A stretch of DNA of 64,000 bases from Leptolyngbya sp. SIO1E4 (GCA_010672825.2 JAAHFU020000001.1:186001-250000), one strand, 5' to 3'. Shown: positions 39,403 through 48,790, numbered from the stretch's first letter. Numbers and translations are program-made. Notes: generated by a model not told the origin, from the sequence alone.

Positions 39403-40848
39403 GTGGAAACACCGATCGAAACGATTCCAGATCTATCGAGGTCGCGCCCCATGCAGGAAGGGGCGCTGTTTGCCCCGACCGGAACTGGGTACAACGAGTC
39501 CTCTAGCGGTTTTGCCTGGTGGGCAGGCAACGCCCGCTTTATCACCCCCGAGTTGACGGGCCGGTTTCTCGGGGCGCACATTGCTCATGCCGGGCTCATT
39601 GCCTTTTGGGCCGGGGGCATGCTGCTATTTGAAGTTTCTCACTATAACTTGTCTCAGCCCATGTACGAGCAGGGGTGCATCCTAATGCCCCATATCGCCA
39701 CGCTCGGTTTTGGGGTGGGTCAAGGTGGTGCAGTGACGGATATTTTTCCCTTCTTTGCGATTGGCGTTGCCCACCTGATCGGCTCAGCAGTGCTGGGGAT
39801 TGGGGGTATGTACCATGCCATTCGCGGCCCAGAAAAACTGTCTGGCTTCTTCCAGTTTGACTGGAAAGATAAAGGGAAAGTGGCTCAGATTCTAGGATTC
39901 CATATCCTGATGCTGGGCATTTTTGCCCTCCTGTTCGTGGCTAAGAGCATGTTCTGGGGCGGTCTCTATGATCCGTGGGCACCTGGCGGTGGCGACGTGC
40001 GGATGATTACAAACCCCACCCTCGATCCACGCATTATTTTTGGCTATCTAATTCGCAATCCTTTAGGCGGCGGCGGATGGATTGTCAGCGTCAACAACAT
40101 GGAAGACATTGTTGGCGGTCACATCTGGATTGGCTCTCTGCTAGTGATTGGCGGCATCTGGCATATTTTAGTTCCGCCTCTGCGGTGGACTTACAATCTC
40201 TATCCCTGGGCAGGTGAAACCTATTTGTCCCAGAGTTTGGGTAATGTCTCTGGTCAGGCATTCATTGCCACTGCATTTATCTGGTTTAACAATACGGCTT
40301 ATCCCAGTGTGTTTTACGGGCCAACCATTCCAGAAGCGTCTCAGGCGCAGTCGATGGTGTTTCTGGCTCGAGACCAAAACCTGGGGGCCGATGTAGCGTC
40401 GGCTCAAGGCCCCACCGGACTAGGTAAATACCTGCAGCGATCGCCGACAGGTGAAATCATCTTTGGCGGTGAAACGATGCGCTTTTGGGATGCCCGCGCT
40501 CCCTGGTTAGAACCCCTACGCGGCACCAATGGCCTAGATCTTGAGAAACTCAAGAACGATATCCAGCCCTGGCAGCTACGACGCGCCTCTGAATATATGA
40601 CCCATGCACCACTCGGGTCGATCAACTCAGTGGCAGGGTTAGCAACAGAGACCAACGCCTTTAACTTTGTGTCTCCGCGCACTTGGTTGGCAACGGCTCA
40701 CTTCATTTTTGCCTTCTTTTTCCTGGTGGGTCACCTCTGGCACTCTGGGCGTTCTCGGGCAACGGCTGCTGGGTTTGAAACGGGTATTGACCGAGACAAT
40801 GAGCCTGTGCTCTCAATGCCGCCGATTGATCCTAGCCTGCGGTCTTGA
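39403..40848 (+). CDS. psbC2: Far-red photosystem II CP43 (PsbC2)
   Basis: CP43 is a PSII core antenna that also contributes ligands to the Mn cluster. The 481-residue protein starts at a GTG preceded by GAGGAGG about ten bases upstream, the usual psbC arrangement, although here it does not overlap psbD. Core motifs are [25 protein letters not shown] and the lumenal [14 protein letters not shown], which keeps the Glu and Arg (Glu354/Arg357 in standard numbering) that touch the Mn cluster. The encoded far-red PSII is therefore equipped to evolve oxygen. The C-terminus is DREDEP-like ([14 protein letters not shown]). Confidence 0.96.
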   Translation: METPIETIPDLSRSRPMQEGALFAPTGTGYNESSSGFAWWAGNARFITPELTGRFLGAHIAHAGLIAFWAGGMLLFEVSHYNLSQPMYEQGCILMPHIATLGFGVGQGGAVTDIFPFFAIGVAHLIGSAVLGIGGMYHAIRGPEKLSGFFQFDWKDKGKVAQILGFHILMLGIFALLFVAKSMFWGGLYDPWAPGGGDVRMITNPTLDPRIIFGYLIRNPLGGGGWIVSVNNMEDIVGGHIWIGSLLVIGGIWHILVPPLRWTYNLYPWAGETYLSQSLGNVSGQAFIATAFIWFNNTAYPSVFYGPTIPEASQAQSMVFLARDQNLGADVASAQGPTGLGKYLQRSPTGEIIFGGETMRFWDARAPWLEPLRGTNGLDLEKLKNDIQPWQLRRASEYMTHAPLGSINSVAGLATETNAFNFVSPRTWLATAHFIFAFFFLVGHLWHSGRSRATAAGFETGIDRDNEPVLSMPPIDPSLRS

Positions 40849-41055
40849 TCCAGTGCTGACGACGTTGTCAATTCCCTATAAAAGCGCCATTTAGCAAAAA
40901 TCCCCCCTGAGTGATTGCCCCCTACCCTGCAATGGGAATGCGCCATCGGTGTCGCGAAACGGGGGCAACTCCTCCCTTAGCGCAATCTGCCTCTTGGGGA
41001 GGGGGGGAAGGGATCCCGATTCCCGTTTGATACACATTTAAGGAGAAGATACTCA

Positions 41056-42588
41056 ATGGGACTGCCTTGGTATCGCGTCCATACCGTAGTACTTAACGAC
41101 CCAGGACGATTGCTTGCGGTGCATTTGATGCACAATGCTCTCTGCGCCGGGTTTGCAGGCTCGATGCTCTTATTTGAGCTAGCCCGCTATGACCCCAGCG
41201 ACGTGGTGTTAAACCCCATGTGGCGGCAAGGGTGTTTCCTGATGCCTTTTGTGGCCCGCTTAGGCGTGACGAATTCCTGGCAGGGCTGGAGCATTACCGG
41301 AGAAACGTTCACCGACCCAGGCTTCTGGACCTTTGAAACGGTGGCGATCGCACATATTGTATTCTCCGGCCTAGAATTCCTGGCGGCCTGTTGGCACTGG
41401 GTTTACTGGGATGTCTCTACCTTCTTTGATCCGAAAACTGACGAACCGATTATCGATCTGCCCAAAGTCTTTGGCATTCATTTGTTACTCGCAGGGTTGC
41501 TGTGTTTTGGCTTTGGCGCCTTCCACCTCACAGGGGTCTTTGGCCCCGGCATGTGGGTGACCGATCCATTTGGGCTTACGGGCCATGTCCAGGGCGTTGC
41601 CCCTGATTGGGGGGCGACTGGGTTTAACCCTCAAAACCCAGGAGGGGTAGTAGCCCACCACATTGCTGCGGGCATCGTCGCCATTATCGGCGGCATCTTC
41701 CATATCTTTGTCCGACCACCTGAATACCTCTACAAAGGGCTCAGGATGGGCAACATTGAGGGTGCCCTGGCTAGTGGTTTAGCCGTCTTCTTTTCTGCGG
41801 GTTTCATTGCATCAGGCACCATGTGGTACGGAACGGCCACTAACCCGATTGAGCTATGGGGACCCACCCGCTACCAGTGGGATCAGGGTTATTTTCAACA
41901 AGAGATTGATCGTCGAGTTAAATCCGATTTGAATGAAGGCAAGACGCTGGCACAAGCCTGGTCAGCCATTCCAGCCCAACTGGCTTTCTATGACTATGTC
42001 GGCAATAGCCCAGCTAAGGGCGGACTGTTTAGAGTAGGTCGTATGGTTGATGGGGATGGACTGGCCACCGGCTGGTTGGGTCACCCTGTCTTTGAAGACA
42101 AAGAAGGCCGACAACTAACGGTCAGGCGCATGCCTAACTTCTTTGAAAACTTCCCCGTGGTGCTGTTTGATAAAGACGGTATCGTTCGAGCAGATATTCC
42201 CTTCCGGCGATCGGATGCCCGATACAGCTTTGAGCAAAAGGGTGTGACGGTGAGCTTCTATGGCGGTCAGCTTGATGGGAAAACCTTCACCGATCCTCAA
42301 GAGGTCAAACAGTACGCCCGTAAATCTCAGCTAGGGGAGCCCTTTGACTTTAACCGTACTGTCTATGACTCAGATGGTGCCTTCAGAACGAGTAATCGTG
42401 GCTTCTTTGCCTTTTTCCACGCATGCTTTGCCTTAGTCTGGTTCTTTGGTCACATTTGGCATGGTCTGCGAGCACTCTTCCAAGATGTCTTCTCGGGTAT
42501 TGATCCTGAATTAGACGAAGAACAGGTGGAATGGGGCTATTTCTCGAAGGTGGGCGATCCAACATCGCGACAAACTACCACCATTTGA
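41056..42588 (+). CDS. psbB2: Far-red photosystem II CP47 (PsbB2)
   Basis: CP47 is the core antenna next to D2. The 510-residue protein starts [20 protein letters not shown] with AAGGAGAAG upstream and has the expected six membrane helices and the large lumenal loop. Antenna histidines appear in [34 protein letters not shown] and [17 protein letters not shown]. It is one of the paralogs swapped into PSII under far-red light. It is followed by psbH2, as in many standard psbB operons. Confidence 0.97.
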   Translation: MGLPWYRVHTVVLNDPGRLLAVHLMHNALCAGFAGSMLLFELARYDPSDVVLNPMWRQGCFLMPFVARLGVTNSWQGWSITGETFTDPGFWTFETVAIAHIVFSGLEFLAACWHWVYWDVSTFFDPKTDEPIIDLPKVFGIHLLLAGLLCFGFGAFHLTGVFGPGMWVTDPFGLTGHVQGVAPDWGATGFNPQNPGGVVAHHIAAGIVAIIGGIFHIFVRPPEYLYKGLRMGNIEGALASGLAVFFSAGFIASGTMWYGTATNPIELWGPTRYQWDQGYFQQEIDRRVKSDLNEGKTLAQAWSAIPAQLAFYDYVGNSPAKGGLFRVGRMVDGDGLATGWLGHPVFEDKEGRQLTVRRMPNFFENFPVVLFDKDGIVRADIPFRRSDARYSFEQKGVTVSFYGGQLDGKTFTDPQEVKQYARKSQLGEPFDFNRTVYDSDGAFRTSNRGFFAFFHACFALVWFFGHIWHGLRALFQDVFSGIDPELDEEQVEWGYFSKVGDPTSRQTTTI

Positions 42589-42748
42589 TGGGCCTTTAGA
42601 GGCGCGTTAGCAAACCCTTAGGGTAGTCGTCATATTCAGAGGGTTTTCATATCGCGCCTCTTCCCCCAAAATCCCAATTCTCAATATTACAGCTTTGTTG
42701 AATTGGCATCAGGATCTTAGATCCGGATCGAGCATCGGAGATCGATGC

Positions 42749-42788
42749 ATTCATGTAGAGGCACACAATAGGGCGTCTCTACATGAAT
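42749..42788. repeat. Hairpin repeat in psbB2-psbH2 spacer
   Basis: ATTCATGTAGAG (42749-42760) pairs perfectly with CTCTACATGAAT (42777-42788) around a 16-base loop containing GGGCGT. Hairpins with GGGCGTCTCTAC are common scattered elements in cyanobacteria. It may weaken read-through or stabilise the psbB2 message. Confidence 0.6.
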
Positions 42789-42847
42789 CCTTTTTACCGG
42801 TCTATTTTTTCAATCACCTATCGTTTCGTTTGAACTGGAGATACCCT

Positions 42848-43051
42848 ATGGCGCAAAGATATGTTTCTCGAAAAACCGCTCCCATTCAGTATGCTTTGAG
42901 GAAGCTAAATTCTGAAGCTGGCCGAGTTTCACCTGGCTGGGGCACAGCACCCATTATGGCTGGGCTCCTGGTGATGCTTCTGGTTTTCATTCTCATTATT
43001 CTGCAGCTTTTCAACGGCACGATTGTGCTAAGTGATTTCGATATCAACTGA
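42848..43051 (+). CDS. psbH2: Far-red photosystem II PsbH2
   Basis: PsbH is a one-helix PSII subunit near CP47 and QB. The 67-residue protein starts MAQRYVSRKTAPIQYALRKL, has LNSEAGRVSPGWGTAPIMA, the diagnostic PsbH motif, then the helix GLLVMLLVFILIILQLFNG. GGAG precedes the ATG. The frame is open further upstream but without family support. It follows psbB2 by 259 bp. Confidence 0.95.
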   Translation: MAQRYVSRKTAPIQYALRKLNSEAGRVSPGWGTAPIMAGLLVMLLVFILIILQLFNGTIVLSDFDIN

Positions 43052-43172
43052 GATAATCTCATCGGATAAAACCATCGCTATCCATCTAGCTTGACCACAT
43101 TCACAATCCACTTAACCATCTGTTTTTAACGTTCACTTTCGACTTTAGAGAGTTTTTTGAGGGAGTCAATCA

Positions 43173-43322
43173 ATGCCTGCTTGGATGTTTTATTTAGCCT
43201 ATGGTGAAGGCCAATTTGGTTCAACTGCAACCGGCATTGCCTTAGGGCTAATTGCGCTTGTTGTTGGCTGTATTATCTTTGGCGTATATTCCTACAGAAC
43301 GTACCCCATGGACCGAGACTAG
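43173..43322 (+). CDS. Unassigned 49-residue single-helix membrane peptide
   Basis: Translates MPAWMFYLAYGEGQFGSTAT, then GIALGLIALVVGCIIFGVYS, then YRTYPMDRD. One membrane helix lies at about residues 19-41. GAGGGAGT sits about nine bases before the ATG, a strong ribosome-binding site. Size and position directly after psbH2, and just before a cluster-typical DUF1257 gene, suggest a small PSII subunit or assembly factor. It matches none of PsbI, J, K, L, M, T, X, Y, 30, PetG or PetN by motif, and only faintly resembles PsbN. Confidence 0.75.
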   Translation: MPAWMFYLAYGEGQFGSTATGIALGLIALVVGCIIFGVYSYRTYPMDRD

Positions 43323-43366
43323 CGTCATCCGGACATACAGCATGTCGTCTTAAAAGTGTTAAACCC

Positions 43367-43750
43367 ATGTCCCACTTTAGTCACATTAAAACTCGCATCC
43401 GCGACCTAGAGGCTTTACAGTCAGCACTCACCGATCTCGACATTGACTGGAAACCAGGCCCGCTTGAGGTCAGAGGCTATCAGGGGCAAACCTGCACCGC
43501 CAATCTCGTTATTGAGCAACCCAACAATCACGATATTGGCTTTGCTTGGAACGGGCATGAATATACCCTGGTTGCAGATTTGCAGTTTTGGCGGCAGCCC
43601 CTGTCTGTCGAAGGATTTTTGCAGCAAATCACTCAGCGTTATGCTTACCAAAAAATTATGGGTGAAACCACTCAGCAAGGGTTTGAAGTTGCCGAGCAAC
43701 AGCAGCGACAGGACGGCTCAATTCGGCTAGTTCTACAGCGCTGGAGCTAA
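43367..43750 (+). CDS. Ycf35/DUF1257 protein
   Basis: A 127-residue soluble protein of the DUF1257 family, known in plastid genomes as Ycf35. It begins MSHFSHIKTRIRDLEALQSA and has EVRGYQGQTCTANLVI and YQKIMGETTQQGFEVAEQQQ, typical family blocks. Function is not established; family members occur in all oxygenic phototrophs. Here it is the last plus-strand gene before a strong terminator. It is therefore probably cotranscribed with psbH2 and the 49-residue peptide, which implies a far-red role. Confidence 0.88.
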   Translation: MSHFSHIKTRIRDLEALQSALTDLDIDWKPGPLEVRGYQGQTCTANLVIEQPNNHDIGFAWNGHEYTLVADLQFWRQPLSVEGFLQQITQRYAYQKIMGETTQQGFEVAEQQQRQDGSIRLVLQRWS

Positions 43751-43787
43751 TCAGTTTGCCTAAGTTTGCCAGAGCGAAACACGTTTG

Positions 43788-43813
43788 AGCCCTCCGAGAG
43801 AGGGCTTTTTTTT
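43788..43813 (+). terminator. Intrinsic terminator ending the far-red cluster
   Basis: GCCCTC (43789-43794) and GAGGGC (43800-43805) form a stem with loop cgaga, followed by eight T residues. It is a textbook factor-independent terminator 38 bp after the DUF1257 stop. It also lies just past the convergent cbiO stop at 43826. Confidence 0.9.
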
Positions 43814-43825
43814 GGCTTTAATGCT

Positions 43826-44671
43826 TTAATACTTTCTCGCCCGAATTTGAGATAGAATCTGCGCCTGTAATTGCTCCAGCGTCAAGGTCTGAACAGGTTG
43901 ATGGCAGATGATCATTGCCTGTATCTGTTCTACCAGATCTATCGCGAGGGGAATGCCGAGCTGCAGGCGGTCTAAAACCTCACGCTGAGCAAATACCGTT
44001 TGAGGGGAGCCTGACAAGATCAGTCGGCCTTGATGCATCACTAACACCCAATCTGCCCAGCGGTAGACAAAATCGAGATTGTGGCTGGCCAGTAAGATCG
44101 TTGTGCCACAGGCATGAATGTGTTCTAATCGCCCGATCAATTCTCGGGTATGGCGGGGATCGAGGTAGGCAGTGGGTTCATCTAACAGCAGCAGCTTAGG
44201 CTGGAGGATCATAACATCGGCGATCGCCACGCGCCTTTTTTGACCCAAACTGAGATGGTTGACGGGGGCATCGGCCAAATCCAGCAAATCAAAGCGATGC
44301 AAAGTCTGCTGTACCCGCTCGGCAATCTCTGCGTCAGACAAGCCCAGATTGCACAGCCCATAGGACAAATCTTCTTCCACAGTCGTGGCTACCAGCTGCT
44401 GTTCTGGATCTTGAAAGACTAACCCGACCTGCTGCCGCAGCTGATTTAAGGCGCGACGATGGTAGCGGAGTGGTTGACCCTGCCAGCGCACAGTTCCCTG
44501 AGTTGGGCGGTATAGCCCATTAGCAAGACGAAAAAGCGTGGTCTTGCCACAGCCATTTTGCCCAATTAATGCACACCGTCGCCCGGCTGGAATTTGCACC
44601 GAAAGCCCCTGCAGCGCAGGCTGCTGGCTGCCAGGGTAACGATAGGTGACCTGGTCAAATTCCAGTAGCAT
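43826..44671 (-). CDS. cbiO: Cobalt transporter ATPase CbiO
   Basis: CbiO powers the CbiMNQO energy-coupling-factor type cobalt importer. The 281-residue protein has the Walker A GQNGCGKTTLF, the Q-loop FQDPEQQLVATTV, the signature LSLGQKRRVAIA and the Walker B LLLLDEPTAYLD. It is the last of four genes in order cbiM-cbiN-cbiQ-cbiO on the minus strand. Cobalt specificity is supported by the cobalamin riboswitch ahead of cbiM. Confidence 0.94.
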   Translation of the reverse strand: MLLEFDQVTYRYPGSQQPALQGLSVQIPAGRRCALIGQNGCGKTTLFRLANGLYRPTQGTVRWQGQPLRYHRRALNQLRQQVGLVFQDPEQQLVATTVEEDLSYGLCNLGLSDAEIAERVQQTLHRFDLLDLADAPVNHLSLGQKRRVAIADVMILQPKLLLLDEPTAYLDPRHTRELIGRLEHIHACGTTILLASHNLDFVYRWADWVLVMHQGRLILSGSPQTVFAQREVLDRLQLGIPLAIDLVEQIQAMIICHQPVQTLTLEQLQAQILSQIRARKY

Positions 44672-44732
44672 AGTGCAGCCCTAACAGCACCAGTAACAGA
44701 CAATAGCCCCCCACGGCTTCGCCGATATATCG

Positions 44733-45458
44733 TCAACTGGCCTGATGGCGACGTCTATGCCAGACCCGCAAATCACCCTTGAACCCCCGCGAGGTCAGAC
44801 CCAAGGAAATTTGTCGATAGGTTTCTAGGGAACGCTGAAACAGTTGCCCCACCAACAGGCTGAGGCTGCGCATGCTCGCTTTCCAGCTGCAGTAACCAAG
44901 ACGAGACTGCTGAGCACTCAGCAGTTCACCAGCTACTTCAGTCAAAACAAAAATGAAGCGATACATTAACAGCAGCAATTCTGTCACCAGGGCAGGGCAC
45001 CCCCAGCGCCGCAAGATGCGGACAATTTCTACAAAGGGTACCGTAAATAAGATGAAGTACAAACACGAGGTGAGTGCGATCGCCCGTGCCAGCACAGTGC
45101 TAGCTTGGTCAAGCCCCCGTTGGCTCATATAAAAATAGACCTGACCAAGAGGGATACCCCAGACCACATCAGCATCAATCGCCGCCAGATGGGCCCCCCA
45201 GCTCACCCCCATGACCAGGGCAGGCAGGCTCATCAGCCAAAAACTAATCGGAATTGCCAGTAGCTTCAAATAAATTGCCGCTGGAATGCGCGCATAGCCA
45301 ATAACCCAGAGCGCGAGCCAAAGGGCAATGCCCAGTTGCAGATGGGGCGGGGCCAGGTACCCAAGAATGAAAAGGGCGATGGCAAACCCCAGTTTGTGCT
45401 CTGGAGGCAGCGATCGCAGCCGATTGGTATAAACCAAAGAATCAATTTGAGGGCGCAT
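44733..45458 (-). CDS. cbiQ: Cobalt transporter membrane subunit CbiQ
   Basis: CbiQ is the T-component that couples CbiO to the substrate unit. I start at the ATG at 45458 (MRPQIDSLVYTNRLRSLPPE), giving 241 residues. The frame runs to 45581, but the extra part resembles no CbiQ. About five membrane helices are seen, and the ATPase-coupling helices contain LEIV-like VEIVRILRRWGCP and LTSRGFKGDL. It lies between cbiN and cbiO. Confidence 0.9.
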   Translation of the reverse strand: MRPQIDSLVYTNRLRSLPPEHKLGFAIALFILGYLAPPHLQLGIALWLALWVIGYARIPAAIYLKLLAIPISFWLMSLPALVMGVSWGAHLAAIDADVVWGIPLGQVYFYMSQRGLDQASTVLARAIALTSCLYFILFTVPFVEIVRILRRWGCPALVTELLLLMYRFIFVLTEVAGELLSAQQSRLGYCSWKASMRSLSLLVGQLFQRSLETYRQISLGLTSRGFKGDLRVWHRRRHQAS

Positions 45459-45604
45459 TGGCTGCCAAAGTTGGGGAACACCACTGCCACACCGAGACGA
45501 CCCAGCAATGATATTAGGGAATTTGCTATGGCAAAAGGCAGAAAGCAAAAGGCATTGCGCCCCCCGGCGTGCCATCAACACGCAGACCTCTCCACCAGAA
45601 AAAT

Positions 45605-45940
45605 TCAGGAGGTTTCCCGACCTGACCGTTCCCGCCGCCCCTTGTAAAACCCAACTGCATAGCCAATGATGCCCGCCCCGATCGCCGCTTGGGAAACAAA
45701 CAGGAGGCTCTCAACTTCGCCACTCGCGGGTTCAAGGACGGCCCCAAACCAGGGTTCGTAGTCCGGCTGAATTTCCCCAATCGCTTCTTCTGCCTCGCCA
45801 TCGGCACCGCCATATTCGCCGCGCACAAACATCAGCGGCAAAACGGCTAACGCAATCACAGCTAGCACAATCCACCAGCTGCCTCGATGGGGCGTGCGGG
45901 GCTGCTCAAGGGAAGTTGTTTCTTTAGAGGTGTTTGTCAT
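45605..45940 (-). CDS. cbiN: Cobalt transporter accessory protein CbiN
   Basis: A 111-residue protein with two membrane helices (about residues 22-40 and 80-98) and the loop EYGGADGEAEEAIGEIQPDY followed by EPWF. This is the CbiN pattern, in which the loop reaches the metal site of CbiM. The N-terminus is longer than usual and hydrophilic. It begins only seven bases after the cbiM stop, which indicates cotranscription. Confidence 0.92.
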   Translation of the reverse strand: MTNTSKETTSLEQPRTPHRGSWWIVLAVIALAVLPLMFVRGEYGGADGEAEEAIGEIQPDYEPWFGAVLEPASGEVESLLFVSQAAIGAGIIGYAVGFYKGRRERSGRETS

Positions 45941-45947
45941 AGTGGCC

Positions 45948-46742
45948 TCACGACTCAGCTTTCAATAACTTCAGCGTTTGCAGTTCATGGGTGGCGTAGG
46001 CTTGCAGCCAGTTCCAAACCAGCAAGGTTAACAGCCCTTCACTGATCGCAATCGGAACCTGGGTCAAGGCAAAAATGCCGGCAAATTTAAGGAATGCCGT
46101 CATTACCCCACCACTGGCTGCAGGAAAGGCCAAGGCCAGCTGAATTGAGGTCACCACATAGGTGGCAAGCCCCCCTAAAGCTGCCGCAAGAAAAATACCG
46201 GCCCGCTGTTGGCCACGCTTGGCCATGAGTTGATAGATGCCAAAGGCCACCCAGGGGCCAACAATCGCCATCGAAAATACGTTTGCCCCCAGGGTCGTGA
46301 GGCCTCCATGGGCCAGCAGCACCGCCTGAAAGATCAAGACCAGGCTGCCCAGAACCGTCATCACAGAAGGGCCAAACAATACGGTGCCTAAGCCGGTGCC
46401 AGTCGGGTGGGAAGAACTGCCGGTCACGGAAGGAATTTTGAGGGCCGAGAGCACAAAGCTAAAAGCCCCTGCCACGGCAAGCAATAGCTTGAGTTCAGGA
46501 TTTTCGCGGGTGGTGCGAGAGAGCGATCTCACCCCCACAAGGAAAAATGGCAAAGCAACAACCGACCAAAATACCGCCCAGCCCATGGGCAAAAAGCCCT
46601 CCATGATGTGCATTGCCACCGCTGGAGAAGCCGATCCAAGAACGATGTAAAAACTGAGGCCAGCCATCAGTCCCAGGCTGCCCCATTTTCGATATTGCGT
46701 CTTCAAGCTGTACCTCGCAGATTCAGACTTGTGTAGTGTCAT
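45948..46742 (-). CDS. cbiM: Cobalt-binding membrane protein CbiM
   Basis: CbiM is the substrate-specific component that captures Co(II) in the membrane. The 264-residue protein from the ATG at 46742 has an N-terminal signal sequence ending [13 protein letters not shown]. The mature N-terminus MHIMEGFLP is the conserved metal-site start (Met, His). Further motifs are [16 protein letters not shown] and ISEGLLT. The ATG lies right at the end of the cobalamin riboswitch. An in-frame extension to 46784 would be made of riboswitch sequence and is rejected. Confidence 0.93.
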   Translation of the reverse strand: MTLHKSESARYSLKTQYRKWGSLGLMAGLSFYIVLGSASPAVAMHIMEGFLPMGWAVFWSVVALPFFLVGVRSLSRTTRENPELKLLLAVAGAFSFVLSALKIPSVTGSSSHPTGTGLGTVLFGPSVMTVLGSLVLIFQAVLLAHGGLTTLGANVFSMAIVGPWVAFGIYQLMAKRGQQRAGIFLAAALGGLATYVVTSIQLALAFPAASGGVMTAFLKFAGIFALTQVPIAISEGLLTLLVWNWLQAYATHELQTLKLLKAES

Positions 46743-46910
46743 CGGCAGGCATCCTGGCTCATGAGGAGGGTTAACTCCCCTCAATTACAGTTGCGGGACA
46801 GCGGCAGATTCGCACTGCTCTTTCCCTGTTTCCTCCAACGGCTGCTCCCCGTCGGAACCGATGTGCTACTTACCGTACCATCCTGGAAAGGCTCAATGGC
46901 CTGTCTACGA
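46743..46910 (-). promoter_or_regulatory. Cobalamin (B12) riboswitch upstream of cbiM
   Basis: On the minus strand the key boxes occur in order: AGGGAAAGAGCAGTGCGAAT, CTGCCGCTGTCCCGCAACTG followed by TAATT, then GAGCCAGGATGCCTGCC just before ATG. This is the B12 aptamer core and its final B12 box. With adenosylcobalamin bound it should reduce expression of cbiMNQO. The limits are approximate, and the 5' pairing partner ACAGGC lies near 46905. Confidence 0.93.
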
Positions 46911-46990
46911 AGATTCTTAATTACTTGGTGAGTGTTCTATTGGGGGGCTGGGGGTTTAGGGGTTTAGGGGGCTGGGGGGTGAACTTCTCT

Positions 46991-47017
46991 ATACCCCATA
47001 CCCCATACCCCATACCC
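46991..47017. repeat. Heptamer STRR (ataccc-c)
   Basis: About four 7-bp units of ataccccat type lie between the riboswitch and the next gene. The same heptamer occurs on the other strand at 3554 and again at 52315-52385. Confidence 0.7.
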
Positions 47018-47095
47018 GCCATAAGCCCGTCGTGCATCTTTGAGGCTATTGAGTTAGCTCAGCGGATGACGATCGCCGACCTCACGGGAGGTTAA

Positions 47096-47848
47096 CTACT
47101 GTTCCGCTAGCCATTGGTCGTGGAGCCACTTTTCAGTTTGTCGTTGCCCCATGTTGGTTGACCACACGATGTCTCGTTCAAACGTAATGATTTGGTCTTG
47201 GGGGCCGACAATCACCCAGAAATACCGACCATCGGCTGGGTTGTAGCATTTCACTTTCATTCCAGTAATGGTCACGGTTTGGGCGGCAGCTGTTTCGCTC
47301 AGCACTTGAATTTGCTCATCATGGGGCTTGATCCACTGGATTTCCATGGAATCTAACAGATCGGGTGCCTGGTTTTGCAAATAAGCGATCGCCGCGCTCT
47401 GGGCCTCGGCTTCATCGGGCAGAGGGCCATCACTGAGGGTGGCAATCATATGGGTCACCCCTTGCAGCCGTCCATCCTGCTGAGAAATAACCGCACTGAA
47501 GTGTTCACCGTGCAGACCTCGATTCTGTTGGTCTGCGCGCTCATACCGGAGATGCCAAACGGCTTCTCCATTCATGGCGACAGGCTGGCTAGTGGCCAGG
47601 GCAAAGCCCTCTGGAATCGCCAGCATCTGCTCAAGTTGAGTTAGCTGATCAGAAGAAATAGAAGCATTAGCAGCGTTTAAGGTGGGCGTCATGGTGTCTT
47701 GAGACTCCTGTTGAGTAGGGGGAGATACAGAGGCTTCTGAGCTGGATGACGTGGGATAGGACCGTTGACTAGCACTGGTCAGTACAACGGAACCCACAGC
47801 TCCCAACCCCAGAAGGGATAAAAGAAGCAGCCCGTGCTGTTTGTTCAT
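47096..47848 (-). CDS. Secreted hypothetical protein
   Basis: A 250-residue protein with a signal sequence (about residues 1-26: LLLLSLLGLGAVGSVVLTSA) and a low-complexity Ser/Thr/Gln linker. A globular domain then starts near residue 68. The GVTHMIATLSDGPLPDEAEA region and the GRYFWVIVGPQDQIITFERD end resemble PepSY-like proteins, but I cannot assign it. An operator-like dyad shared with the marR promoter lies 33 bp upstream, so it is probably controlled by that MarR. Confidence 0.75.
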   Translation of the reverse strand: MNKQHGLLLLSLLGLGAVGSVVLTSASQRSYPTSSSSEASVSPPTQQESQDTMTPTLNAANASISSDQLTQLEQMLAIPEGFALATSQPVAMNGEAVWHLRYERADQQNRGLHGEHFSAVISQQDGRLQGVTHMIATLSDGPLPDEAEAQSAAIAYLQNQAPDLLDSMEIQWIKPHDEQIQVLSETAAAQTVTITGMKVKCYNPADGRYFWVIVGPQDQIITFERDIVWSTNMGQRQTEKWLHDQWLAEQ

Positions 47849-47880
47849 ATTGCTCCGCCTTAGTTTTTAAGGAGGCCAAA

Positions 47881-47911
47881 ATTTAACTAGCTATTATTTA
47901 GCATATTAAAT
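47881..47911. promoter_or_regulatory. Candidate MarR operator, copy 1
   Basis: ATTTAACTA, 13 bases, ATATTAAAT. The same right arm, spacing and following TTTAGG occur upstream of marR at 48631-48661. It lies 33-63 bp upstream of the secreted-protein start. Confidence 0.6.
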
Positions 47912-48110
47912 TTTAGGATGTCAAACTTTATGGAATGCAAAAGATAGGCGCAGACGGATGCATAGAATGCCGCGATTATCCTGGCAATGCTCGCTTCTGC
48001 TGCCCTGGTATCGGGGGTATTTGAAATGTGGCGTTAGATATGGCGCTGCTGCTTGAGGATCAACTCAACCGCGAGCAAAACGCCTTTCGTTCGAAACTTA
48101 CGCCCGGAAC

Positions 48111-48611
48111 TTACGCCTTGGCCGGAACGTTCACCAGCACCTTCTGCAGCAGGTGCTGCAAGCCTGCTCGCTCCTGTTCGTTCAGGTCGGCCATTAATTC
48201 ACTGACCCGACGGTAATGATCGGGCAGAACTTGGTTCAGCAGGGTTTTCCCAAATGCCGTAATTTGAACGATCATGACCCGGCGATCGCGGGCATTTTCT
48301 TCTCTCGTCACCAAGTCTGCCTTTTTCATACGTTCCACCAAGCCTGTAATGGAAGCACAAGACACCCCGGTTTTTTCTGCCAGTTGTGAAATGTTCAGCC
48401 CATCTGGATTACGCATGAGCAGAATCAAAATAAAGAATTTCCGTTGTGATAGGTCGTACTGCGATAAATATCGCTCGAGATAAGCAACAACTTCGCCAGA
48501 AACCCGCATGACAGATAGCCACGTTTGTAAAGCACTCAGTTCTAGTTCAGGAAACTGCGTGGCAAAGTTCTGGACTGTTTCAAGATTTGGATAGTCCTGT
48601 AGTTCTAACAC
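48111..48611 (-). CDS. MarR-family transcriptional regulator
   Basis: A 166-residue winged-helix regulator. The DNA-binding core reads NISQLAEKTGVSCASITGLV followed by ERMKKADLVTREENARDRRV, the classic MarR recognition helix and wing (DRR). The C-terminal helices form the dimer interface. It is flanked on its own promoter side by a strong AT-rich dyad also found at the nearby secreted-protein gene, which indicates autoregulation plus control of that gene. The ligand is unknown. Confidence 0.92.
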   Translation of the reverse strand: MLELQDYPNLETVQNFATQFPELELSALQTWLSVMRVSGEVVAYLERYLSQYDLSQRKFFILILLMRNPDGLNISQLAEKTGVSCASITGLVERMKKADLVTREENARDRRVMIVQITAFGKTLLNQVLPDHYRRVSELMADLNEQERAGLQHLLQKVLVNVPAKA

Positions 48612-48630
48612 CGGGGTTTATTCCCTGCTC

Positions 48631-48661
48631 ATTTAATATCTAAATATTCAGTATATTAAAT
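48631..48661. promoter_or_regulatory. Candidate MarR operator, copy 2 (autoregulatory)
   Basis: ATTTAATAT (48631-48639), 13 bases, then ATATTAAAT (48653-48661), a perfect dyad 20 bp upstream of the marR start. Its geometry is identical to the copy at 47881. Confidence 0.65.
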
Positions 48662-48790
48662 TTTTAGGTTACTCAATACTGCCTCGTTCAGTTTTTGTAT
48701 CAGTGAGAGCATTTTGCTCGCGTATGTTCCTCTAATAAAGGCACACCTATAAAGGCACACCTAGTCAAGGTGCACCCAAGCTCCTCGCAT

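Noticed and set aside
46742-46784. Longer CbiM start inside the riboswitch
   Set aside because: The extra residues are encoded by the conserved B12 box and its neighbour, and the signal peptide fits the start at 46742.
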